A DNA stretch of 64,000 nucleotides. Source: DAOUEX01 sp034430235 (GTDB lineage: Bacteria; Chloroflexota; Anaerolineae; UBA2200). The position numbers and the translations under genes are program-made. Position 1 is the stretch's first letter; each line of letters opens with the position of its first letter. The notes beneath the pieces are model-generated. The model had not been told where the DNA came from. It saw only the letters and a program-made list of their open reading frames with translations, and did not search any database. This document shows, piece after piece, positions 25,940 through 35,000 of this stretch. The stretch is taken from the NCBI GenBank assembly GCA_964478075.1, contig CAYZGO010000017.1:11938-75937 (forward strand), given 5' to 3'.

Positions 25940-26397
25940 TCCTTATGCGTGTCCCTATTCCCCCTATAGTCGCAGTGGGCGTCTCTGAGGATCTGCCGTA
26001 CGCATTCATAGCTCATCCGGTCTACGATACCGCGCTTCGCAGCCTGCTGAGCCAGCTTGTGCAATGTCCAGCGGCTGAAGTTCAGGCCTAGATCTCTGGG
26101 CCCTGACTGGGCTAATCTGATAATGCCCTGTCTCTGCCGCGGCGAGAATCGCAGTCGGCGACCACCCGAGTGCACCGTCCGCAGCCCCTCACACCCCCGT
26201 TCGTTGAAACGATGAATCCATTTGCGCAGATTGGCCGGATGAGATTTCACAATCGGCCCTATCTCCGGTACACGATAGCCCTGACTTGAAAGGAGGATGA
26301 CCTGGGCTCGATGCTTCATCGCGGAATCGTTGTCTGTCAACCAATACCGCAGTTGCTTCTCCTCCGCCTCGGTTAGCTTACGCACGTAGAGCACCAT
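25936..26397 (-). CDS. HTH protein, N-terminal part of an IS630-type transposase (no DDE domain)
   Basis: About 153 residues. LTEAEEKQLRYWL, AQVILLSSQGYRVPEIGPIV and NLRKWIHRFNERGCEGL give the paired helix-turn-helix region of IS630/Tc1-mariner transposases; the second HTH runs through FSPRQRQGIIRLA and WTLHKLAQQAAKRG. The DDE catalytic domain that should follow is missing: the frame ends and a radical SAM gene begins in the stop codon. It is either an IS remnant or a domesticated solo DNA-binding protein. The ATG at 26397 has GGAGGGAG upstream, so it may still be expressed. No terminal inverted repeats were found around it by eye. Confidence 0.78.
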   Translation of the reverse strand: MVLYVRKLTEAEEKQLRYWLTDNDSAMKHRAQVILLSSQGYRVPEIGPIVKSHPANLRKWIHRFNERGCEGLRTVHSGGRRLRFSPRQRQGIIRLAQSGPRDLGLNFSRWTLHKLAQQAAKRGIVDRMSYECVRQILRDAHCDYRGNRDTHKE

Positions 26398-26664
26398 GAT
26401 TGCTCCCTCCCTTCGCACGTTATCCCCTGAAAGAAACAGCATGCGGCTTGCTTCAAGCCAAGCACATCCTATCCCTCAGAGATGAAAAGCCGATGAAAAA
26501 CAGCTGCGACAGGGGTTACAATCCGCTCATACATGCGGAGTTTCAAGCAAAATGGGGGCGGTTTTCTTCAACTATGTTCATTTCTCGTCCAAACGCAAAA
26601 GAAGACCAGAGGCCGCTCACAGCAAACTGACACGGCTCAAGCAAGGCTGTTTCCGGTAGGTGCG

Positions 26665-29004
26665 CTACCCCCTGGCCTTGGACGCCTTACGGACCTTTGT
26701 CTTGTCTTTAGGTGAGCGTTTTCGCCTCTGGTCCTTCTTGGGCAAACTCAGGAAGTCCAGTAGTAGTTCCTCTTCTTCGATCACAATGCGCTTAGGCAAG
26801 ACAAAGAAGAAGGTGCTGCCCTTGCCCTCGTCACTTTCTGCCCAGATTCTTCCACCATGGTGCTCAATGATGTGCTTGCATATCGTCAGGCCCAGACCTG
26901 CGCCCCGGTAGTGCCGAGTCGAGCCACCATCAACCTGGTAGAAACGATCAAAAATGCGTTCCAACTCGCCAACCGGGACGCCAATGCCCGTATCAGAAAC
27001 GGCAACCTGTACCTCGGCTCCCAGGTCGGCGGCGCTCATGGTGACGACACCGGATGGAGGAGTGTATTTGATAGCATTGTCAACAAGATTAGTCAATACT
27101 TGTTCAATGCGCGTGTAATCTGCTTCGACGGAGGGGATATCGGCGCTGATGCGATTGACAAGCCGAATCTGCCCCTGATCAGCCAGGGGCTTTAGCCGGT
27201 CGGCGACCACACCCGCTACTTCTGCCAGGGAGACTTCAGTCAAACGCAACTTGACCTGACCAGACTCGAGGCGTGAGGACTCTAGCAAATCGTTGATCAG
27301 GTTCTGCAAATGTGCTGTCTGATCTCGGACGGTGCCAAGAAAATCAGCCTGAGTCTCGCTGATTTGCCCAGTCTTGCCCATCAAGATGATGTCTACGAAA
27401 CCCTTGATGGAATGCAATGGCGTCTTCAATTCGTGTGAAACTACAGACAAAAAGTTGGACTTCATGCGCTCTAGTTCTTTCTGACTGGTGATGTCCCTAA
27501 GCACGGTCACCACCCCACGCGTCCCGCCAGTTGCGCCAAGGATTGGAGAGGCCAATGCCTCGTAGATAGTCTCTGCCCTTTCGCCCGTGGAGGATAACGA
27601 GATTTCCCTGACAATGGGCTTTTCCTCAGCGTGGAGCGCATCTTGGAATAGGGCGGTCAACTCGTGGTGGGGTATGACTTCAGAGAGTGGCACGCTGCTC
27701 GTCACATCAGACTTGACGCGGAAGATGCGAGTGGCAACCGGGTTCATCAGCAACACGTTGAGCTCAGGATCAGTCACGATAACCCCATCACCAATGCCCC
27801 GCAGCATGGCTTCGAGTTCATTTCTCCTCTCCTGGACGTGCTGATACAGCTGTGCAGTCTGCCTTTGCTCCTCGACGAGTTGCTCGTACAGCCTGGCATT
27901 TTTCACAGCTACAGCCGCCTGATCGGCAAAGGCGTTAAGGAGATTCAGATCCTCGATGCTGAAAACATCCTGATCCGGGCTGGTGGCAATCAACGCTCCA
28001 AGAGCCTTATCACCCGAGAAGAGGGGTACACTGATACTAGAGGAAACGGGCAAATCAGCACTGTGTACAAAGCGGCTGTCCTGCCTCACATTGCCACTAA
28101 GCACTGGTTTGCCATGATTCACCACCCACCTGGCGATACCTCCGTCGAACTTGAGCCGGGCATCCACCATTCCGTCGGAAGCAGCCGTAGAGACTACTTT
28201 GCCGTGCTCCTCGTCGAGAAGTGCAATTGAACAGCGTGCTCCCTCCAGAACTTGGGAAGCATTAGCCACGATGAGACGGAGCACGTCCTCCAGAGCCAGG
28301 GCCGAATTGATGGCTTTAATACCTTCCTGAAGAGTCCGTAACTCCAGCACCCTGTTGCCAAGGTTAGTAGCCATCTGCTGCATGGTCCGCGTTTTGTTGT
28401 CCAGGTCAACGGTGCGCTCGGCCAGGTCGCGGCGCAAACCTGTCTCACGAAGGCGCCCGTGCTCGTTGAGCCACCCCAGATAAATGGCAGCCAGCACCAT
28501 GGCCAGGAGCAACGCGTAACGCAGAAGAAAGAAGGGCTCTGTCAGAAAATACCAACTACCGACAGAGAAGCGAAGGACCAGCACGTAGAGAGGACCCAAA
28601 GCAAAGGGGAAGGCTAGTACCTCATGCCAGACAGGATAGTAGATGGCACTCTTCAGAGCCAGTAAAGCGTACAGAAGGTACATCTCGCTGCTGACACCGC
28701 CGCTGTAAAAGATCACATGGCTGGCAAAAGCAATGTCCAATGCATACGAAGTAAAGTAGACAGTGCGGCCCATCTTCCTGACAGTCTTCGTCTCAAAGCC
28801 GAATAGATATGTAAAGAGCAGATTCAGCAGAGCGTATGCGAGCACGCCGACAGTCAGCCAGGCAAAGGTGCGGCACATCTCCAGAAAGCTCGTGCTTAGC
28901 AAACCCACCATCAACAGAATCCACTTGGCAGACAGCCCTGCCCAGCGTTCGCTCTCCGATATGACGTTCAAGTAGTCTGCCCTGTCATTCGCTCGAGCTA
29001 TCAT
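26665..29004 (-). CDS. Membrane sensor histidine kinase (TM-GAF-PAS-HisKA-HATPase)
   Basis: 779 residues. Six or seven helices cover residues 25-180, a coiled coil 190-225, a GAF domain about 235-375, a PAS domain about 393-505, then HisKA with VVSHELKTPLHSIKGF (phospho-acceptor H524) and a HATPase domain with N-box VDNAIKYTPP (N643), DTGIG (671-675) and GAGLGL (701-706). The last 40 residues are very basic and lysine-rich after an acidic EEEELLLD stretch, unusual for a kinase. The membrane domain is MASE-like. The nearest response regulator is 7.5 kb upstream on the same strand; they may be partners, separated by three surface-protein genes. Confidence 0.92.
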   Translation of the reverse strand: MIARANDRADYLNVISESERWAGLSAKWILLMVGLLSTSFLEMCRTFAWLTVGVLAYALLNLLFTYLFGFETKTVRKMGRTVYFTSYALDIAFASHVIFYSGGVSSEMYLLYALLALKSAIYYPVWHEVLAFPFALGPLYVLVLRFSVGSWYFLTEPFFLLRYALLLAMVLAAIYLGWLNEHGRLRETGLRRDLAERTVDLDNKTRTMQQMATNLGNRVLELRTLQEGIKAINSALALEDVLRLIVANASQVLEGARCSIALLDEEHGKVVSTAASDGMVDARLKFDGGIARWVVNHGKPVLSGNVRQDSRFVHSADLPVSSSISVPLFSGDKALGALIATSPDQDVFSIEDLNLLNAFADQAAVAVKNARLYEQLVEEQRQTAQLYQHVQERRNELEAMLRGIGDGVIVTDPELNVLLMNPVATRIFRVKSDVTSSVPLSEVIPHHELTALFQDALHAEEKPIVREISLSSTGERAETIYEALASPILGATGGTRGVVTVLRDITSQKELERMKSNFLSVVSHELKTPLHSIKGFVDIILMGKTGQISETQADFLGTVRDQTAHLQNLINDLLESSRLESGQVKLRLTEVSLAEVAGVVADRLKPLADQGQIRLVNRISADIPSVEADYTRIEQVLTNLVDNAIKYTPPSGVVTMSAADLGAEVQVAVSDTGIGVPVGELERIFDRFYQVDGGSTRHYRGAGLGLTICKHIIEHHGGRIWAESDEGKGSTFFFVLPKRIVIEEEELLLDFLSLPKKDQRRKRSPKDKTKVRKASKARG

Positions 29005-29032
29005 CTCTGATTCATCCGTCAGTCTATCACGC

Positions 29033-30481
29033 TCATCTTGGCACAGGTGTCTCCGTGGGAGGAGGAACCGACGTTGGAGGCAGTGGCACCGCTGTTACCG
29101 TGAAAGTTGGAGTCAGTGTTGGCGTATGAGTCGGCAAGAGCGTTGGCGTGTGAGTCGGCATTGGGGTGTGTGTCGCAGTCGGGCTGGGCGTGCGGGTCAC
29201 AATTGGCGTCAGCGTTGCTGCAAGAGTGGGTGCTTCAGTTGGCGACGGTGTGGCGCTGGACCGGGGCGTCGCTGTGCACGTAGGCTTAGGCTCAGGCATG
29301 GCGCTCGCCACCAACACAGTGGGGATCGCCGTGGAAGACACAGGTGCCCCAAGCACGTATCGCCAAACACCGTCTGTTGTGCCTGCCCAGAGAAGAGACG
29401 GGTTCTGAGAATCAAGCGCCAGCGACCAGATGGTCAAATCGCCGAGCCCTCTCTTCAGAGGCATCCACTGCAAGCCGCCATCAGTACTGCAATAGGCCGC
29501 GCCGCATCGTAGCCCTGCGTATGAAACGTTCTGGTCCTGGGGATGCAGAGCAATCGTGTAGACGTGCCGGCCTTTTGTTGCTCCAGCCAACTTTGCCCAG
29601 GTCGAGCCTGCATCAGCGGACTTGTACACACCACCGTCTGTGGCCAGATACATCAGGCGAGGCTCAGTTATCGAAATGGCGATGTCATGAATATCCAGGT
29701 TGTCCAGACCCTGGTTCATTCCGACCCAGGAAGTGCCGCCATTCTCCGTGCCGTAGATGCCACCCCCTTCTGTACCTACGTAGATAACACGCGGATTGCC
29801 GGAGCGGATGGCCAGAGACAGTATCTTGATCTCCACACCACGCCAGTCCAGACGTGACCAGGATTGGCCCTCGTCAGTACTGCAATAGATTTCGCCAACA
29901 GTGGCAACGCAGACCGTGCTGCCAGCAGTTGCCCCCTCCCCCGGCCTGTCGGCTAGGGCAGGCGCAGGCATGACAGCGATGGCCTGCACCTCCTTACCGG
30001 CCATGTCTCTTCCCAGGCCCATCCACGTGGTACCACTGTTCCTACTCAGATACAACCCAGCGCTAAGCACATCATCCGTACGTCCAACACTGGCCATGCC
30101 AGCGTAGATGACAGAAGGATTGCTCTCATCCACAGCCAGCGCTCGTATTTCGATGCTCCCCCACGTACCTGATGGCAAGCCATTGTTCACAGCCAGCCAG
30201 GTCATGCCGTTGTCGGTGCTGCGATACACGCCCCTGTCAGCAGTCAACACATACCGCAAGGCCACCGTACCACCAGGGATCAACACCTTCTTGACGATGC
30301 TTTTGGACAGCCCCGCACGCACCCACAGATCCGTTCCGCTCTCGTGCGAGGCCAATGGTATGAAGAGAACGGGCAAAGCGAAACAGCACACGGCCAGTAC
30401 AATCTGTGCTCCTTTTCTCCCCCAGGGCAGGCGCAAAAGGTCGCCTATGCTCCTTCCGTAACTACGCGATGCACCTGTCAC
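29033..30481 (-). CDS. BNR-repeat (YCF48/sortilin-like) protein with Thr-Pro stalk
   Basis: 482 residues. An N-terminal hydrophobic helix (GAQIVLAVCCFALPVLFIPL) is followed by about six bladed repeats with the Asp-box pattern SxDxGxTW (STDNGMTW, STDEGQSW, SADAGSTW, STDGGLQW), as in the YCF48/BNR propeller family. The final 100 residues are made of Thr-Pro runs (TPTRTPSP-like spacing every 4 to 6 residues), a typical extended, often O-glycosylated stalk. It is predicted to be membrane-anchored with the propeller outside. The start is GTG with GGGGAGGG upstream. Not a sialidase: the Asp boxes occur without sialidase active-site residues. Confidence 0.82.
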   Translation of the reverse strand: MTGASRSYGRSIGDLLRLPWGRKGAQIVLAVCCFALPVLFIPLASHESGTDLWVRAGLSKSIVKKVLIPGGTVALRYVLTADRGVYRSTDNGMTWLAVNNGLPSGTWGSIEIRALAVDESNPSVIYAGMASVGRTDDVLSAGLYLSRNSGTTWMGLGRDMAGKEVQAIAVMPAPALADRPGEGATAGSTVCVATVGEIYCSTDEGQSWSRLDWRGVEIKILSLAIRSGNPRVIYVGTEGGGIYGTENGGTSWVGMNQGLDNLDIHDIAISITEPRLMYLATDGGVYKSADAGSTWAKLAGATKGRHVYTIALHPQDQNVSYAGLRCGAAYCSTDGGLQWMPLKRGLGDLTIWSLALDSQNPSLLWAGTTDGVWRYVLGAPVSSTAIPTVLVASAMPEPKPTCTATPRSSATPSPTEAPTLAATLTPIVTRTPSPTATHTPMPTHTPTLLPTHTPTLTPTFTVTAVPLPPTSVPPPTETPVPR

Positions 30482-30511
30482 TCACCCTCCCCATCCAGTT
30501 ACGAAGGCACA

Positions 30512-31948
30512 CTAATCTCTCGGTGGCTTAGTAGGCGTGGCAGACGGACGCGGTGGCCGCACCTGCGTAGCTGTCCACGTTGGAGTTGGCGTACGTGTGG
30601 GAGTTGGCGTACGTGTGGGAGTTGCCGTACGCGTGGGCGTCGGCGTTCTGGTCGGAGTAGACGTTGGTGGATACAAAACCGCGTAGACCTCACGCTCCTT
30701 AACCGCAGCTGCAACGTGGTCACAACCCTCGATAGCCAGTACGTTCCTGTACTGTTGCAAAGCCTGTTCCAGGTCACCTGCAGCATAGTAGGTGTCTCCC
30801 AGTTGCAAATACGCCGTGCACAACATAGAAGCCACTCTGCCGTCCATATAGTCTGGACGAGTCTCGTAAATCTGCTGCAGAACGAGAACCGCCTGCGGCC
30901 AGTTCTTTTGATTGAGGAATAGACAGCCCTGGCGATAGAGATCTGCTAATTGCCTTTCTTCCAACGCGGTCTTATCATCCGGAAAGATCGCCAGTGCACG
31001 GTCGAAACTCTGCATCGCCTGCCCTATTACGTCCAGACGGTCACCGGCAGCGGCCATTAACTCTACGCCGGCCCGAAAATGGGCGTAGAACAGGGTCTGC
31101 TGCACCTCACTGGTTTTGAAGTCTCGCGCCTGCTCCGACAATTGCTCCAGGATTCTGATTGTCTCGCTCCAATTGCCCTGCTTAAAGTAGTCCTGCGCCT
31201 CGACAAACTGCGCCTCCAGAGTCTGCTGGCGCTCAACGAAGGCAATCTTTTCGCTGGCGTCGCGGTACGTAGGGTCAATCGCAATGATCTGCTTCAGTTT
31301 CTCTAGAGCGCTGTTCCACTGCTCAGCCCCGATTTCTGCTTCTGCCTGCGCGTATAGGGAAGCCAGTTGTTGACATCTCTGAGCCTTAGCATACCAAATC
31401 TTGATATCCTCGCTGTCAGGCGCCAGACCCAACGCCTCTCCAAAAAACTCCACTGCCCGATCACACTCCCCCACGTTCAAGGCTGCTTGTCCCTGCTTGA
31501 TCAGCCAATCGACTCGAGTTCGGAGTTGATTGTCGAGGAGCTTGTCGAATGCGCCCGCAGCATAGAGTGCTAAGAAAATGGTCAACAGCACAGCCAGAGC
31601 TATGACCATCACTGGCCAGGGAGACCTGCGACCAGCGGCTCGATCTGCTAGAGCTCTCTGCTGCACAGCAGTCTCTGTTCGCTGCACCTCTTCGGCCTCG
31701 CCAATTAAAGCTGCCGCCTCCTGCTGCTCTGGCTGCATGGCCTGCAACTGGATGAAGATATCCACTTCCTTCAACAGTGCATCAACGCCACGACGGTCGG
31801 GGGCAATAGATTTCAAGTGCACAAAGCACGCCCTGGCCTCTTCCCACTCCCGCCGGCGGTAGTGGGTCATACCTCGTGTGTACAGAGCATCGGCGTCTTC
31901 AGGCGCCTGCGCGTTGTCCAAAGTCGGATAATCCGTATCACCCGGCAT
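30512..31948 (-). CDS. Membrane TPR protein with Thr-Pro tail
   Basis: 478 residues. Residues 1-110 are acidic and helical with a first TPR (DALYTRGMTHYRRREWEEA). A single transmembrane helix (WPVMVIALAVLLTIFLALYAAG) sits near 112-134. Four or more TPRs follow (QGQAALNVGECDRAVEFF, AQDYFKQGNWSETI, GDTYYAAGDLEQALQQYR), then a tail of (TPTRTP)n repeats from residue 430 encoded by 18-bp DNA repeats. This places TPRs on both membrane faces, which is unusual. It probably works with the BNR-repeat protein encoded 30 bases downstream. The ATG at 31948 has GGGAG upstream. Confidence 0.85.
   Translation of the reverse strand: MPGDTDYPTLDNAQAPEDADALYTRGMTHYRRREWEEARACFVHLKSIAPDRRGVDALLKEVDIFIQLQAMQPEQQEAAALIGEAEEVQRTETAVQQRALADRAAGRRSPWPVMVIALAVLLTIFLALYAAGAFDKLLDNQLRTRVDWLIKQGQAALNVGECDRAVEFFGEALGLAPDSEDIKIWYAKAQRCQQLASLYAQAEAEIGAEQWNSALEKLKQIIAIDPTYRDASEKIAFVERQQTLEAQFVEAQDYFKQGNWSETIRILEQLSEQARDFKTSEVQQTLFYAHFRAGVELMAAAGDRLDVIGQAMQSFDRALAIFPDDKTALEERQLADLYRQGCLFLNQKNWPQAVLVLQQIYETRPDYMDGRVASMLCTAYLQLGDTYYAAGDLEQALQQYRNVLAIEGCDHVAAAVKEREVYAVLYPPTSTPTRTPTPTRTATPTRTPTPTRTPTPTWTATQVRPPRPSATPTKPPRD
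30585..30638. repeat. Three tandem 18-bp repeats coding the Thr-Pro tail
   Basis: GTTGGCGTACGTGTGGGA occurs at 30585-30602 and 30603-30620, with a slightly changed third copy at 30621-30638. On the coding strand each unit gives six residues of the (TPTRTP) tail. Slippage at these repeats would change stalk length in steps of six residues without a frameshift. Confidence 0.9.
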
Positions 31949-32000
31949 ACTGTTCTCCCAGTCTGCGCACGGAACCCGTGGCTAGACCAGTTCTCGCCTG

Positions 32001-35000
32001 CTAGCGTTTCGCTTTCGAGTCGGGACGCATTGAATTCTGACCTGCTTTTACTGACAGCCCCGAAACAGGAGTTGCCCGCAGAACCATAGGCAAATAGAGC
32101 TCGCGCTCCAGGTTAACCATCCGTACGTCATCTACAATGGTCCAGGTGTTGTAGTATTCATCCTCTCTAGTTACGTTGGCAAGGCAGATCTTTATTGTTT
32201 GCCCAGCATACGGCCTGAGGTCCACTGCACCCGCCCGCCAATCCAAATCCATCAACCGGCCATAGTCCGAGGGGATCTTGTTGCCATCCGTGAAGACCCA
32301 GGTGGGCTCTATGCCCCCCGGAGGACCCAGACCAACGTTGAAAGAATCGTAGAATCTATTGTAGCGTGGACTCCACAGTACATCGTAGGTGAAGATGTGA
32401 TACCAGAAGTGCAACGTTGGAGCAGGCGTGTCTTGAGCATTGGGAATGGCTACTGTCTGGCATATCATGGATGCCCCGACAGGCGCCCCGTCTTCCACAT
32501 CCGGACAGCCAAGCACTACGGCACAGGTGCTGGCACCAGTATGGGATTGCGTGATGACCAATGCGGGCTGGCACTCCCCTGTTCCCTGCCATCCAGGCCA
32601 GCGTATCCAGCTTTTCTCCCACCCGAGCCAAGTGCACTCCTCGAAATCACCATTGAGCAGTGGATCCACGAAGACGTACACATCCGCAGTAGTAGGGTAG
32701 TCTTCCACGTTCCCTGCCTTGTCCCAGGCTCTGGTGCGGAAGTAGTAGGTAGTTCCAGTCACAGTATCAGTGAATAACTTGCATTTCTGCGATGGGTCTA
32801 CGGAGATAAGCCAGTCCTGCCAGGCACCAGTCACTCCAACTCTAGACTGTACATCAAAAGCTGCGATACCGGATGAGGCATCACTTCCAGCCCAGCAGAC
32901 GGTGAAAGATGTGGACTTGCTGTAACTATCAGCGTATGCGTAAGATGAGGGTGGCACACGGTCAATCTTGATGGAAGCCGTATGCGTGATCTCTCTGTTG
33001 CCAGCCACATCGACTGAATAGTAAGAGAATGTAATAACACCCTCAGCATCTATGAGGAAAGAAGTGCCGGTTTGCCAGGACCCATTGCCGATACGATAGT
33101 GGCTGCTGGCGCACCCGGAGGCATTGTCCTCACAAGTCAGCGTGATTGTCACAGTCGAGGTATACCAGCCCTCACCGCCCAAAACACCGGAAGCAGAAAA
33201 GTTAGTCGTTGGTGGGGTGCTATCGTACTTGAGCGTCGCCACCGCTGGTCTCTGATAGTTACTGTTGCAGGCATTGTCCACCAGCCAGACGTAGACGGGT
33301 ATCTCGCCTTCCGCGATAGCGGAAACACCCGGGAGCGAGCTCTGGCTGCCGTGCACGTAGATTCCATCCGTGGACGAAATTGGTGGGCTCCCCTGCTTAT
33401 AGTACTTACCCGCCACCCCGGACAAGTCCGTAGGATTCACCCACTTGATGTCAAACGAGTTCTCCTTCGACCAGCCGTTGGGCTCAGGCTCGATGCCAAT
33501 CGGGGCTTCTGGTGCCGTTTGATCTAGCTTGACCGTCGTGGTGACGATATAGCTGACATTCCCGGCAGTGTCCACAGCCCGACACTCGATGGTGTACCAA
33601 TTATCACGGCACTCGTAATAATAATCGCCCTCAATCCAGCCCCCACCGCCTAAGACGTGGTAGCTAATGACACCGCCCGCCATGCCCGACAGCGTGTCCG
33701 TGGCCACAAAAGTAACCGTGATACAAGAGTTGTACCATCCTCCCGTGCCGCACAAGGTCCCCGTCACCACCGGCGTAACTTCTGGTGGTGTGCGGTCAAG
33801 ACGCACGGGGGGACGAGCCAGGCGTCTAGTCAGATGATCGCTGTTGCCTGCCTTGTCCTGCAGCCAGATGTAGACATAATGCTCACCATCTCCAAGCTGG
33901 GGGGGCACCTCAACACCCGAAATGGACATAATGTCGTCACCACGTACGAAAGTTCCATCTGTGGGGGAGATAGGCTCCGTGAAGCTATAGTAAGCTCCGC
34001 CGATGCCAGAAAGATCATAAGGATTCTGGTCCCAGGTGATGGTGAAGCAGTTAGTCTTCGTCCAATCGCTGGGTGAAGGCACCGGTATGTGCGGGATCGG
34101 TCCCGGAGCCTTTCGATCAATGCCCGCCGTAAGCTCGCCTATCGGCTTCTCTACGTTTCCAGCCCGATCCGTAGCCGAGAACTTAATGACGTGTACGTAC
34201 TCACTCTCCAGCGGCGTCTCCACTGTGAAAGATACTGTGGTACCGCTATACTGCTGCCAAGGCCCGCCATCAATGCGATAATGCAGTCCCTCTACACCTG
34301 ACGTCTGCACGCCAGTGACCACGTCACTGGCAGAGAGTGTTACTGTCACGGGAGAAGCGACAAACCAGCCATCTCCTCCCGGTAGCCCCTCGAGTTCGTA
34401 AGTGGTGGTTGGGTAGGTCTTGTCTATCTGCAGAGTTGCGGTCTGCACTGCCTCCTGATTGCAGGCGAAATCAACAGAGTAATAGCGAATGACGTGCACA
34501 CCATCTGTCGCCACGTCGAACAGGTTGCCAAGCAGGAAAGCACCGTCGTCCACCTGATGATAAGTCTCCGACACACCAGAGGTAGCATCCACCGCGGTCA
34601 GCGCTACTGAAACCGTTGACGTATACCATCCATCGTGGCCTAGAAACCCTGTGTAACTGGGCTTGCTAGTTGTCGGTGGCACACTATCAATCTTGACCTG
34701 GGACGTTTGCGGTGGCTCGCTGTTGCCAGCGACATCAACTGAATAGTAAGAGAATGTAATTATACCCTCAGTATCTATGAGGAAAGAAGTGCCGCTTTGC
34801 CAGGACCCACTGCCGATACAATAGTAGCTGCTGGCGCACCCGGAGGCATTGTCCTCACAAGTCAGCGTGATTGTCACAGTCGAGGTGTACCAGTCACCAC
34901 ACTCCGGGGTGCCCTCCACATGGGAAATGGTAGTCGTCGGTGGATCAGCATCCCACTTGAACGCCTCCTCAGCGGTGGCACTATGATTCTGGAAGTCAAC

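Noticed and set aside
26398..26664. Intergenic stretch after the histidine kinase as an IS end
   Set aside because: No inverted repeat matching the HTH gene's other side was found by eye.
29040..29290. Direct repeats that look like a short CRISPR or VNTR array
   Set aside because: They are the coding DNA of Thr-Pro stalk repeats, in frame, without unique spacers of constant length.
29033..30481. Calling the BNR protein a sialidase
   Set aside because: Asp-box repeats are present but the Arg triad and catalytic residues of sialidases are not seen.
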